In this document: positions 33,160-43,118 of the stretch, one piece after another | Layout: every line of letters begins with the position of its first letter | Numbering within the stretch: position 1 is the first letter of the stretch | Source of the DNA: Rhizophagus sp. LPA8_4_AMF | Lineage: Eukaryota > Glomeromycota > Glomeromycetes > Glomerales > Glomeraceae | Length of the DNA stretch: 43,118 bases | NCBI GenBank assembly: GCA_021464525.1 | Contig: JADRCO010000210.1 | Span: 1 to 43,118 of the forward strand | Direction of reading: 5' to 3' | Notes under the pieces: model-generated | What the model was told of the DNA's origin: nothing | Databases searched by the model: none | What the model saw: only the letters and a program-made list of their open reading frames with translations | Position numbers and translations under genes: made by a program

Positions 33160-34510
33160 ATGAATGAAAATGACGATGATAATATTCCATGCCAGTAAGT
33201 AGTTTGATCTCATACTTTTATAATTTAATCATAATAATAATAATCAAATTCGTTTGTTATTATATAGATGGATGTATACATTAGAAGGAAATTGTAAAGA
33301 AAAAAATTTGTTAAATAAGATATTGCATATATCCGCTATAGTTTATGGTTTATTAGCATTAAAAGATGTTTGGTTTATTGTATGGAGAGCATATTTAAGA
33401 AAAGTCGAAAAAAAATGTTATACATCATTAGATTATATGTTAGCGTTCGCTCTTATATTCAATATATGTAAGTAAATAAATTATTATGTTCGAATAAAGT
33501 GTTCATGATTCATACTTTATAATTTATGTAATGAGTGCAATCCTAAAAATGCTAACAACAAAAATTTTTTATTTCTTCGAATCGCATTTAGTAAGAAGTG
33601 TTGATAATTTCATAGTGGTGTACAATTTATTTTCTGAAGCAATAATATTTAGAGTATCATTATTTGCAATATCATGGATACCTGGAGCAATGGTGATATA
33701 TTTATATTTAGCTATAGTGTTTCGTACAATACCAAAATTGAGTTTACATAGATTAACATATAAAGAAAATACTTTATGGATACTAAATACTAAAAAAGTT
33801 AATCCCGTATTATGGACATTATCAATAATTACCTCTATTGGATTAATATCAAGTTCTGCCTTAGCAGGGTATTTTCTTAAAGAACAAAAAGTAAAAGAAA
33901 TGATTATAGCATTTTCCGCACAAATGTTTTTCTTTTTTTTTATTAATTTTATTTGTTGGATTTCATTCCTCTATTATGGTAGAGTTTTAATTAAACTTAC
34001 AAGGGAAAGTTTAACTTTAGCTGGTATGAATGATGAACGAAAAGAAATTGAAAAGAAAAAATTCGATATTTACATTCACAGGGTAAAGTTTCAATTTCTA
34101 AATTAATTAAACTAATTGAGCTTTTTTTTAAATTACTATTTTTTTTTTTTTTTTTATAGATAAAAATGTTTAATTATATTTTTGGTGGAATAAGTTCATT
34201 GTTTGCATTATTTTTGATTCCCATAACGATTTTTTATAAAAAATTTCTGATGGAGATTTTCATTACAAATTTATTATACTGCTTGGCTTGTAATGTATAT
34301 TCCATAATAATGGTTGCAATAATAGGAATCTTCGTTATTTATTCGTAAGTCATATTTTTACATATTATTCGGAAGCGTATTATTATTAATTAATACAATA
34401 TTTATATTATATTTATTTATAGGGAATTTAAATCAAGAAATTTAGAAGGAAGGAAAGATCTTGTTAGTACGTGGATGCAATCAGAATTTTCATATCAAAA
34501 CATATCCTAA
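33160..34510 (+). CDS. Seven-TM membrane protein, paralogue of the divergent neighbour
   Basis: Five exons (33160-33194, 33268-33467, 33592-34082, 34160-34344, 34423-34510) join in frame to 332 residues. All introns are 73-124 bases with GTAAGT or GTAAAG donors. The product aligns over its length with the minus-strand neighbour: W-M-Y-T-L-E-G-N-C at the N-terminus, S-W-I-P-G before TM3, I-P-K-L-S-L, Y-Y-G-R-V-L and N-D-E-R at matching places, and seven hydrophobic segments. The tail after TM7 is short (about 30 residues), unlike the long tail of its partner. Only the last intron, just after TM7, has a counterpart in the paralogue. A receptor-like role is inferred from topology only. Confidence 0.75.
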
Positions 34511-35284
34511 ATAATTATAATAATGCTAACTTATTATTTCTTAAAATTATTTGTAAATATAATTTTTCTGAATAACTGAATAACTTTTATTTTAACTTAA
34601 TTTTAATTTAATTTCGAGGTATCGCTATTTAAAACAATTGTATGAGTATTATATGTGCAGGTAACATATACTATAAAATAAATGCATTTAAATGCGTATT
34701 AGTAAAATAATTGATTTTTGTAAAATATTTAAAATGTTCGACCAATAAAGAATAAAATGAATATTTCGATCATGAAGAAATCATTCGGTTTGTGATAATC
34801 AAGGGCAAGTTATTCTCTTCGTTGATAATGGCTCGAATTAATTAACTGATGATTCTAGGTTCTAAAAATCTTGAATCCGGTTTAGATAAAATACTTGCAT
34901 TATTTGATATTATACCAGAGGATACTTATGAACATATCCGTTAAAATTAATTATTTGGATTGAATTTTCAAAAAATCAGGACAAATTTTTTATTAAAGTT
35001 AATTAACTGAAAATTTTTATTAACAAATAATTTAAAAGTTACGAAAATTCTATAAGTGTACCCTATATACTCCACTCACGAGTGATTAAAGTCAATTAAC
35101 TAATTAAAAAATACAGAGAATCCTAAATGATTTCTAGTTATAAGTTATTTACTCTCTAAATACCCTCTCTCTATTGTACGAATGATTTTAATAATAATTA
35201 TGTCTTTGGTATACTTATAGTATCTAGAAGAATAATTTAAAATATAAAAATATTACAGGTTTAGTATAAGATCGATCTCTACAG
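34511..35284. other. Intergenic region without a gene
   Basis: 3' flank of the 7TM gene. No coding or repeat signal was recognised. Confidence 0.4.
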
Positions 35285-35451
35285 TCAAACTCCGATATAA
35301 CGATATGTTGAGATCCATATGAAAATGTCATCAAAATTATACCTATATTTATATGTTCTCTCATATAATGGGAAAGTAAAATTTTATCGTTGTATCGAGT
35401 TTTTAATATATATCAGTATATCGAATATCGGTATAGGTCTGGCTGTATTAC
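35285..35451. mobile_element. Degenerate pogo-like fold-back element
   Basis: It starts CAGTCAAACTCCGATATAACGATA and ends TATCGGTATAGGTCTGGCTG, an imperfect inverted pair with the CAGTC..TATAACGA type of terminus seen in the better-preserved element at 35660. The 86-codon open frame starting at 35319 falls largely in it and is not considered a gene. Confidence 0.4.
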
Positions 35452-35659
35452 ATAATCCACAACCGAATCTCAGCAATAATTTGTTTTATTTCATGTTCTC
35501 TAGATATCCTCAAAGAAGCATTTGCCATTTAATGCTAATACATTATCTATTTGTGGGAACTCAATGGTGCTCATTGTGAACTCTCTACCTTAATCATAGA
35601 CCACCTTTTTTCGCTGTTTGTTCCGAATCCACATATTTGTTAATATATTATATAACCTA

Positions 35660-35909
35660 CAGTCAGCCCTCGATATAACGAACTCGCTTTATAACGTATT
35701 TTTCTCTCAAATACGTCAAATATCCCCTCGCTATAACGAATCAGTCATTTAAATTCTTCACTATCCCTCGTTATAACGAATCGCCCAATTAAATTTTTAA
35801 ATTCTTCGCCCTCCCCTCGTTATAACGAATCGCCCACTTAATTCTTCGCTATAATCTTATAAATATTTGAGGTGAAAACTGGAGGGTTCGTTGAATCGAG
35901 GACCGACTG
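35660..35909. mobile_element. 250-bp pogo-like MITE with internal copies of its terminal motif
   Basis: The left end CAGTCAGCCCTCGATATAACG pairs with the right end (reverse complement CAGTCGGTCCTCGATTCAACG). CAGTC-type ends with a TATAACGAA core are typical of pogo/Tigger elements. Inside lie three further CCCTCGyTATAACGAATC motifs, in tandem at 50-60 bp spacing, each followed by a Y-CA-TTTAAATTCTTC-like segment. No coding capacity. Confidence 0.6.
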
Positions 35910-36129
35910 AACATGTTACTACTTATTATAACTGAGGATATTTTTAACAAATAACTGGCCATATAAAAATAAAAACTTAGCTCATTAGATTCATCTCATC
36001 AAGAAGTGTTTATTATTATCTAATAGAATTAATCGATAGTGAGATATTATTAACATTAATAATTTTCATGTAAAAATTACTTACTAAGATATTACAATGT
36101 TTTAAAGTAATAAGTTTAAAAAAGTATGT

Positions 36130-36410
36130 TATATACGACCAAATTCCTATATAACGATCCCTATAAAATTTCAGAAATGACCATTTTTCTAGTTTTTATT
36201 CCAAAAAATCTCAGACATGTGAATTTTTTATAGGGCGATACTTCTCCCTCATATGTAGTGCAGTAGTGGGATATCTTTATGTCGAATTTTTCAGTCATAT
36301 TGCCGCAATTGGGCAGTTGAAGCGTGGATATGAATAGTTTGCACCTTGCATCATACCATTGTTAATAATATCGAATATCGGTATACTGGGGGTCAGACTG
36401 CAACTGCAAT
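36130..36410. mobile_element. Further decayed pogo-like remnants
   Basis: CCTATATAACGATCCCTATAAAATTTC at 36145 (shown only in part here) is mirrored loosely near 36225-36260. TATCGAATATCGGTATACTGG at 36368-36388 resembles the right end of the element at 35285-35451. Borders are uncertain. Confidence 0.3.
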
Positions 36411-37604
36411 CGGTATACTTCCATTTCTTACTTTGGTATATATAAATAGTAATTAAAGAAATTACATTATGATAATAAAATAGACAAAAAGATACATTTA
36501 TTATAAATAACATACTCTTAAGCGAAAGAGAACGCTAAGACTCTTCGTCTAATTACCGTATACCAGCCACTTTCACAACCGGGAAAGAAAATATTTCAAT
36601 AACAAATTATATATCATGATAATATTCCCCGGCCCCATTTGTGCTAAAAAACAAGACCATACTTGATTTAGCAAAAATTGGTTCAGTGAAAAAGTTAATA
36701 GATGTTGATCTCACCTTTTGCTATTCATGTTCACGTCACGCGTATATGTACTGTTCCATGAACGAGTTAAATTGAAAAGTTCTTGACTTGACTACTTGTG
36801 CATGTTATTACTTTCGATAACAAAATTATCAAAATTATCAAAGTTACATGATCATGAATTTGAAATATTTTATCAAAGTATTAATGTATATTAATACATG
36901 TACTTTGTCAGTGCAGTTTGTAGCAAAATCATATTATTGAGTTAAAGAATTGATATTTTGATATTTACCATATTATTTTACCGTTAACGAACCGCTTTCG
37001 AACGGTTTGATTGTATAAGTACGTTCGTGTAAAACTGTAAACTAGTTTCATAAGTTGTAATAACTTCCTTGTATACCTAATATATGCAAATTGTAATATC
37101 ATTAATTAAGATAATGTAAGATAAGGGAGGATCATCTTCGACCGATATAGCTCAATAATGAATGTATTATGCTTAATCATTAGGATTAATGCAAATATTT
37201 CTAATCGATTGTATATATTTTTACCGAATGAATTCCTTCATGTGTTATCATATCAATAATCAAATTTTTTTTTCTGGTAAATGTAAAACCCGAAATCAGT
37301 GATTATAAGATTTCCTTTTTTTTTTTTAATATTTGATTATCCGATACGAATCTTTGGTATTGAACGTCTAGTAATTGAAGCATTTAGACTAGATAATAAT
37401 TGAAAGGTATAACAAAGTTTGAACGTTAGTTACCTCTCATTTTACGGATTAATTTCTACCGAAATTTGATCATCTTCAGTTCATGAAACATGTTTCGAAT
37501 AGAACCTTTTCCGCTGAATAATCATTACAAATAACGAATGGTAGAATTCCATTTTCAAATTATTAATTGAAATTATTTAATAAAAAAGAAAATTTATCAC
37601 AGCT
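36411..37604. other. Intergenic region without a gene
   Basis: Complex sequence with moderate base composition but no convincing open frame, tRNA or repeat that I can see. Confidence 0.4.
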
Positions 37605-37815
37605 CAGAAAATCCGAATAAAAGAAATCCCGAATGTAAGAAATCCCAAATGTAAGAATAAATGTAAGAAATCCCGAATGTAAGAAATCTCAAACGTAAGA
37701 ATAAATGTAAGAAATCCCGAATGTAAGAATCCCGAATGTCAAACGTAAGAAATTCTAAATGTAAGAAACCCAAATGTAAGAACCTCCAAATGTAAGAAAT
37801 CCCGATTGTAAACAA
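37605..37815. repeat. 16-bp minisatellite (GAAATCCCGAATGTAA)
   Basis: About thirteen head-to-tail units. Several are shortened to GAATAAATGTAA (12 bp) or similar, giving a higher-order pattern of two full units plus one short unit in the first half. The 72-codon minus frame over it is the translation of the repeat. Confidence 0.8.
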
Positions 37816-40800
37816 CCTAAAACGTCTAGACTACCTTCAATATGTATTTCGATTATAGAATACCAAGGAAAATTACACAGTAAATCCTTATTTTCATATA
37901 TATACAGTGTATATATATATATATATTAAATATAATAAATAAAATAAATAATAGATTATATAATCAACTTTATGTTATTATTAAATGTTATATTTTTTAA
38001 AGTTGTATGTGATTATGATTGTAATAACGTAACATGATTATCTCTGTTTTTTAAATGAAATGAATGAATAAATGATCAAATAAACTATCAGTTATCCAAA
38101 AAATACACAGTTTATAATATCTCCTATTAAGGGATTTTTTTTATTTACCCTTCTCCGAACTCCATAAGATCCGTGTGTCATTTGATATAGTATTTAATAT
38201 GCTGTGTACAATTTTCTTGTTGAAATTCAAGTTTTTTTCTTTTTTTAAAAAATTTTCTCATAGAATGATTAAGAACTATACCAATCTCTTTTTTTTTATG
38301 AACCCAAAAAAAGAACAATATTTAAGGTTATAAATCATTCATAGTTCTAAAATGAGGTAAGAAAATTATTTATTTAGTATATCTCGGATTATCATCTATG
38401 GCGGTAAAGGTTGTTCTGACTAGAAAATTAGGAAGAATGAAAAGTGAATTATGATCATCAGTATCACTTTATTAAATAATATGCGTTTTTGTTTAATGAG
38501 TTATAAAAAATTTTATTTGAAGTACCTATTAACTGAATTCAGCCGCATTTTTTGAAAGAATTTACGCGTATATATTTAAGACATTGAAATTACACAAGAC
38601 AATAACACAACATCTACAACATCATTATTACATAATATTATAACGTAAATAAATTTAGATTATGTAAAAAAAAAATTATAAATAACACTTATTAATTTTT
38701 ATGATATATTATAAATCTTACATTGTTTAAACTTAGATTAGATTACATTACTTTTTAAATATTATCATAATGAATATCAGCATTTATTTTTCTTAGACGC
38801 ATATATTCACTATACTAAATATGCTTATCTTGTACACTGGGATATAATCCAATTTAAAAACACGTGTATCGATTCTTCGCATAAATCATTGAAATGATTA
38901 AAATTACAAATATTAAATATCCTTTTATTTATTGGACAAGAAAAAGCGAAGCACGCCATACTATTACATAAAGTAAAGAATTTATTATTTTATTTATATC
39001 AAAATAGTTTTGTCTCGTGTACAAATAAAAGTAAATCGGAAAAAAATCACCTATTAGAAATATGGGAATGTGTTTCTGACGATAATCAAATCTTTTCATT
39101 TTATGTAAGATTTTACATAACCAAAATGATTATTTAGGAAAATTTTCAATGTTGTATTTTATTCGTATTTTCCGTAATATAATTTAAACTTAACTATCAA
39201 AAAAAAAATTTTTTTTTTTTTTGGATTATTTGGATTATTAAACACGATTTTGACGTTTGACAAAAAGATAAACTATTAATGATAATTGTCAATACTTTTT
39301 TAAAATAATGAAGATGAATGACCGATGTTGATTGGTCAACTTTTTTATCTATAAACAATTTATGTAATGCATTGCTTACGTAAATTTTTATATAATTTAT
39401 ACACAAAATCTTTTTTGGAAAATCGGATATTATGATCGATTTTTTGTCCATTCAAGATAAATATTCATGTCTAGAAAAGTAAATCAAAATAAATATAACC
39501 AAATTTATTATAATAATAATCTTTTTTCTTTAGAAAATAAAAAAAGATATGCAATGACCTCAAATGTCAGAATTTAAGTCGATCTTTTAAATTTTAAATT
39601 CTTCTTGATGATAGAGATATTATACTTATTATACTTTAGGAAATTAAATTAACAGACGAAGGATAAAAGAAATAAAGAAGATAAACTATTAAATGAGAAA
39701 TCTTATAATATTATGTCGTACTTTATTTACATTTACTTTATAAAAAAGTAACGCTGATGGTTTACATAAGTAGCAATTTAAATCAAAGATTTGACGAAAC
39801 CTATAAAGAGAGAATATTATGATGATCGGTTACAAATAAAATTTGTATACATTAATTAACTATGAAATATGAAGTATGAAGTTTTTCGTTCTTTGTTTTG
39901 AATATAAATATAGTAATTCATAAATGAAAGTGTTTCTTAACAAACTTACATTTGTTTTGCAAATTTATAAATAATTATCTTGTCGTCGAAGATAAATTTG
40001 GAAAGAACTCTTTCGATTATTTTAAATTACATGATGAATTCAAAATATATTTTCGAAGAAACCGGTTTTATACACTTTGATTGTTTTCCATATTAAACCA
40101 TTGAGATTTTTTTTTTTTTCCCTTGTCCTTATTAGGTACTTTATATATTTCAAATTAGGATAATTAAATTTTAAGATTTTTTATCCAAATACTATAATAG
40201 TAAATAGCTACTTCCATTTTTGGATATCTCACGTGACGACGAGACCTGTCAACTATTATTATTTTTAAACTTCGACCTTACCCCTTAAGCTCTTTTTATC
40301 CCTTGTGTAAAGAAACATTTTTGGCGTTTATTAAATACGGAATTTAAACTCCATTTAGTAAATAACGAATGAGAGGATGTAAGTTTTTTTTTTTTCTTAC
40401 ATTAATTATTATCATTTTATATCGCGTTTTAGATTAGAATAAAAGCACGCAATGACGCAATAATTTTTTTTTTTCAATTTGCGCTTTTCTGTATAAAACT
40501 TATTGATGTTGTGTTCCCTTCTTATTTCATTGAAAGTATATAAAATTTGGAAACTAAACAAAGGAATCGGGAATAGCATTTTTGTACAATATATCTTTCT
40601 AAAAAAAAAAGCTTAATTAACGATAAGTTTAGTAAATGCGGATATCCCCGAATATTCCGAAGATGAAATAATGTTATATATAGAAACCAACTAATTCTTT
40701 TAATATTGTTTCATTATACTTTTTTGAAAAATTAAACTTTCCGGAAACCGTTTAAATTCTTTAATGAAGTACAATAAACTGTAGAAATTCCATTAATTCT

Positions 40801-42130
40801 ATCCTTTTTTATTTCTTTTATTTACTTTGAAAATAATCAATTTACCAAATATATACATTATTATTGTTATTATCGTCATAGAACTTGACAGGCTCCGACA
40901 GCTTTCAAAAGGGGGTGGCTTCTTTTTTTTTAAAATATTTCTATTATGAAGTCATGATAGCAAATCTTTTTAAATGATATGATGCGGTTACAACACTTGA
41001 ATCATGCATAATTTTTTGCATTCATTCATTCATTCGAAAAATGGTATGCATTATTGATTATTTAGTTTTATGGTGTAATCGGAAGAAGAAAATATGGTAG
41101 TGTTTATTAAATTGTTTTTTCCTTCTACGCGTTAATAAAATGTGTATTAATTTAGACTTAATATGACTTAATATGGAATACAAATTTTTTATTAACAAAG
41201 ATTTGGATAACGAAATGTTGTTGAGCGTTTCCATATAATTATTTTATTAGTCGTTCTAATTCACTTTTGTAGAAATAATTATTAGAAAGAAGACCGGAAA
41301 ATTCTCCAAAAGTGGAACAATTCCGAACTCCATATTAGGTATAATTAATTATTCTCCGCGCCGGTTCTCATAATTATAAATAAAATGCAAAATAATATTT
41401 CTATATGAAAAAAAATGAATGTTTAAGTTCATTCATTCAAAAATAAAGAATAAAAATAAATAAATAAATAAATAAACTGACCATTTATTGGTACTTTTGT
41501 ACACTATTTGGCCCACGCATTTCAAAGGTTTTATACTAATATGGGTTATAAATAAAGGAAAGAAAAATGAGTAAATAAATAAAATTTAATAAATAAATAA
41601 ATAAGTGAATAAGTGAATAAGTGAGTAAATAAATAAATATAACCTGTTTGAATAGTTTGAAATACAAAAATTATCTTATACATTATCAGATTTTAAAGTA
41701 ATAAATAAATTAAAAAAAAAAACCAATTATTTGATCACTCATTATTAGTATTACGCGTATTATTAAGAATTTGTAATAAGTGGCTCGATTATCCGCGGCA
41801 GCAACCGAGCAACCGAATTCAAATCCCGATTTGGATCCTTAAAACTACGCGTTTATTTAATAATGGGTAATATAAAAAATATATAAACTATTGTAAAATT
41901 TATTTATAAATAGTGAATGTTTTTTTTTTCTCTACGTTTCATATCATATATTCCTATTCAATTTATTATCTTATAAATTGATAATTTAATCCCACCACAA
42001 CTATATTCATTCTCTGTGAAACAAACCAAACTCACCGAGGAAAAAAATTTCCTACAAATAATATCCTAAGAAAATTATACTCATTTTTTTTTCTTAGAAC
42101 ACCTCATCATTTTCGCGTCAACTTCCTCAT
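37816..42130. other. Gene-poor region upstream of the second HMG gene
   Basis: No convincing gene in 4.3 kb. Visible items are a (TA)n tract at 37905-37927, T tracts at 39200-39220 and 40105-40120, and AAAT-type simple repeats near 41450-41475 and 41590-41640. A GC-richer patch lies at 41778-41850. The last ~200 bases should contain the promoter of the HMG gene. Confidence 0.4.
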
Positions 42131-42928
42131 ATGACGAAATCAATCCAAGAATCAAAACGAAATGTTCGTAATACCAATTCTAAAAAGAAGTCATCAAAAC
42201 AAAATGGTAAAAGGAAATCATTATCAAAACGTAAAGTTCCAGAGATTACGTTAAATTTACCATTTCCACCCAATGTTAAACTTGAAAAATTTTTTCCTTC
42301 CAAATATACTGTAAGCTTGAGAACTCTTAATGCATTTATTATTTATAGAAAAGTTGTAAGTGCTGAAATCAAGAAAAATAAAATTACTTTATGTTGGAGT
42401 AGAATTTCAACAATCGCATCAAAGAAATGGAATCTTGAAGATGCTGAAGTTAAACAGCATTATAGAGAACTTGCGGAAAAAACTAAAGCCTTGTATAGAT
42501 CTAAGCATTTGTTTTATGTTCATCAAGGAAAGAACGCTGCCAGTTCGGTAATGCTTCAAGATAATGGTGAAACAACCGAAAATGCTCCAAAAACTTTTAC
42601 TTTTGTATATTCGGAATATGAAAAAAAACTTTCAAATGATTCAGGTGCTGAACAACAAAGAAACGCATTTGGTGAACAAATTGAGGGCACTTTAGAAACC
42701 CCCGAAACATCTAATGTCAATCCTCATATTTTGAATGAAAGTGAACAAGCTATCATTTCACCTTTCAATATTGGATTTAATCTTGAACATGATAACTTCT
42801 TCAATTTTGTTAACATGATTGACTATCCAATTACTAGGTTTTTGAATGATGACAGATCATTTTCTCCATTTCAATTTGAAATGGTAAATAATAATATGTC
42901 CGAATTCGATGATCAAAGATTTAATTAA
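42131..42928 (+). CDS. Second MATA-type HMG-box transcription factor
   Basis: 265 residues, no intron. The N-terminus (1-36) is Lys/Arg/Ser-rich and could act as a nuclear localisation signal. L-P-F-P-P-N-V (43-49) is the short pre-box motif, and the HMG box covers about residues 64-128: L-N-A-F-I-I-Y-R, then I-A-S-K-K-W-N and Y-R-E-L-A-E-K-T-K-A-L-Y. The rest is acidic and Asn/Phe-rich without a recognised domain. It belongs to the same MATA_HMG subgroup as the gene at 29403 but is clearly diverged from it, so it is not a recent local duplicate. The start is the first ATG after a TCAACTTCCTCAT leader. Its target genes are unknown. Confidence 0.87.
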   Translation: MTKSIQESKRNVRNTNSKKKSSKQNGKRKSLSKRKVPEITLNLPFPPNVKLEKFFPSKYTVSLRTLNAFIIYRKVVSAEIKKNKITLCWSRISTIASKKWNLEDAEVKQHYRELAEKTKALYRSKHLFYVHQGKNAASSVMLQDNGETTENAPKTFTFVYSEYEKKLSNDSGAEQQRNAFGEQIEGTLETPETSNVNPHILNESEQAIISPFNIGFNLEHDNFFNFVNMIDYPITRFLNDDRSFSPFQFEMVNNNMSEFDDQRFN

Positions 42929-43118
42929 TTATCACAAACCTTTATTTAGTACAATTGATTATTAATATTTTATCATTTGAACATTTCGTTAATATCTATT
43001 CTTAAATATTCCATAGGGTATTAGACAATTAAGACTTAGAAGAAAATTAAGGTTATAATTATTATATAAGATAATAATATATAAGTATAACAAAAAAAAA
43101 AAAAAAAAAAAAAAAAAA
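42929..43118. other. 3' flank of the HMG gene ending in an A run
   Basis: AT-rich 3' region. The last 26 or so bases are all A, which may be a genomic A tract that stopped the assembly. Confidence 0.5.

Noticed and set aside
35319-35579. 86-codon open frame
   Set aside because: It overlaps a degenerate pogo-like element and has no domain, codon signal or splice context.
37597-37815. 72-codon minus frame, and the idea of a CRISPR-like array
   Set aside because: The region is a 16-bp head-to-tail minisatellite without spacers, in a eukaryotic genome.
39197-39451. 84-codon minus frame
   Set aside because: AT-rich, Lys/Ile-rich composition, no recognised feature; likely chance.
41776-41850. 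tRNA-like patch with a TTCAAATCC sequence
   Set aside because: No acceptor stem or T-arm pairing could be formed around it; only a short inverted repeat (GAATTCAAATC / ATTTGGATCC) is present.

Overview
The window looks like nuclear DNA of an arbuscular mycorrhizal fungus (Glomeromycotina, Rhizophagus-like). The evidence is very high A+T content, short GT..AG introns of about 65-125 bases in the host genes, two genes of the MATA-type HMG-box family that is strongly expanded in these fungi, a fungal MIM1/TOM13 import factor, and a dense load of decayed transposons. The species is inferred from gene families, not from a database match.

Layout. Bases 1 to about 19,100 are a repeat compartment. 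In order it holds: a minus-strand array of about twelve diverged repeat units, each carrying a 26-64 base segment between splice-site-like dinucleotides (349-1582); a small TIR element (1824-1984); an old broken Ty3/gypsy fossil (about 2360-4110) interrupted by two short TIR elements; a run of fold-back elements (4121-4983); decayed copies of multicopy fungal gene families (a SAM-like/PD-(D/E)XK-like gene, an OTT_1508-like deaminase, coiled-coil fragments; 5772-9740); a hAT-like non-autonomous element with an exact 8-bp target duplication (11387-12984) that contains a second, unrelated array with the same splice-site layout; a third array (13124-13492); a TIR element filled with a hairpin minisatellite (14516-15320); and further fold-back elements up to 17.5 kb.

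From about 19,100 onward the sequence is less repetitive and carries the real genes. These are a GPCR-like 7TM receptor with a long Ser/Pro-rich tail and probably a spliced leader (21611-24182, +); a nine-exon NADH-cytochrome b5 reductase (25300-26845, +); MIM1 (27198-27761, -); a MATA-type HMG-box gene (29403-30167, -); a divergent pair of paralogous 7TM proteins (31269-32731, - and 33160-34510, +); a 7.6-kb stretch without genes that holds pogo-like fold-back elements and a 16-bp minisatellite; and a second HMG-box gene (42131-42928, +). The window ends in a run of 26 A.

How the genes fit together. Cytochrome b5 reductase and MIM1 are housekeeping membrane proteins, arranged tail to tail. 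The cluster of three 7TM proteins and two MATA-type HMG regulators within 21 kb resembles the content, but not the known order, of fungal mating/sensing loci. That link is inference. The most unusual signal is the repeated architecture of acceptor, roughly 30-base segment, donor, at about 110-base spacing, in sequence families that do not otherwise resemble each other.
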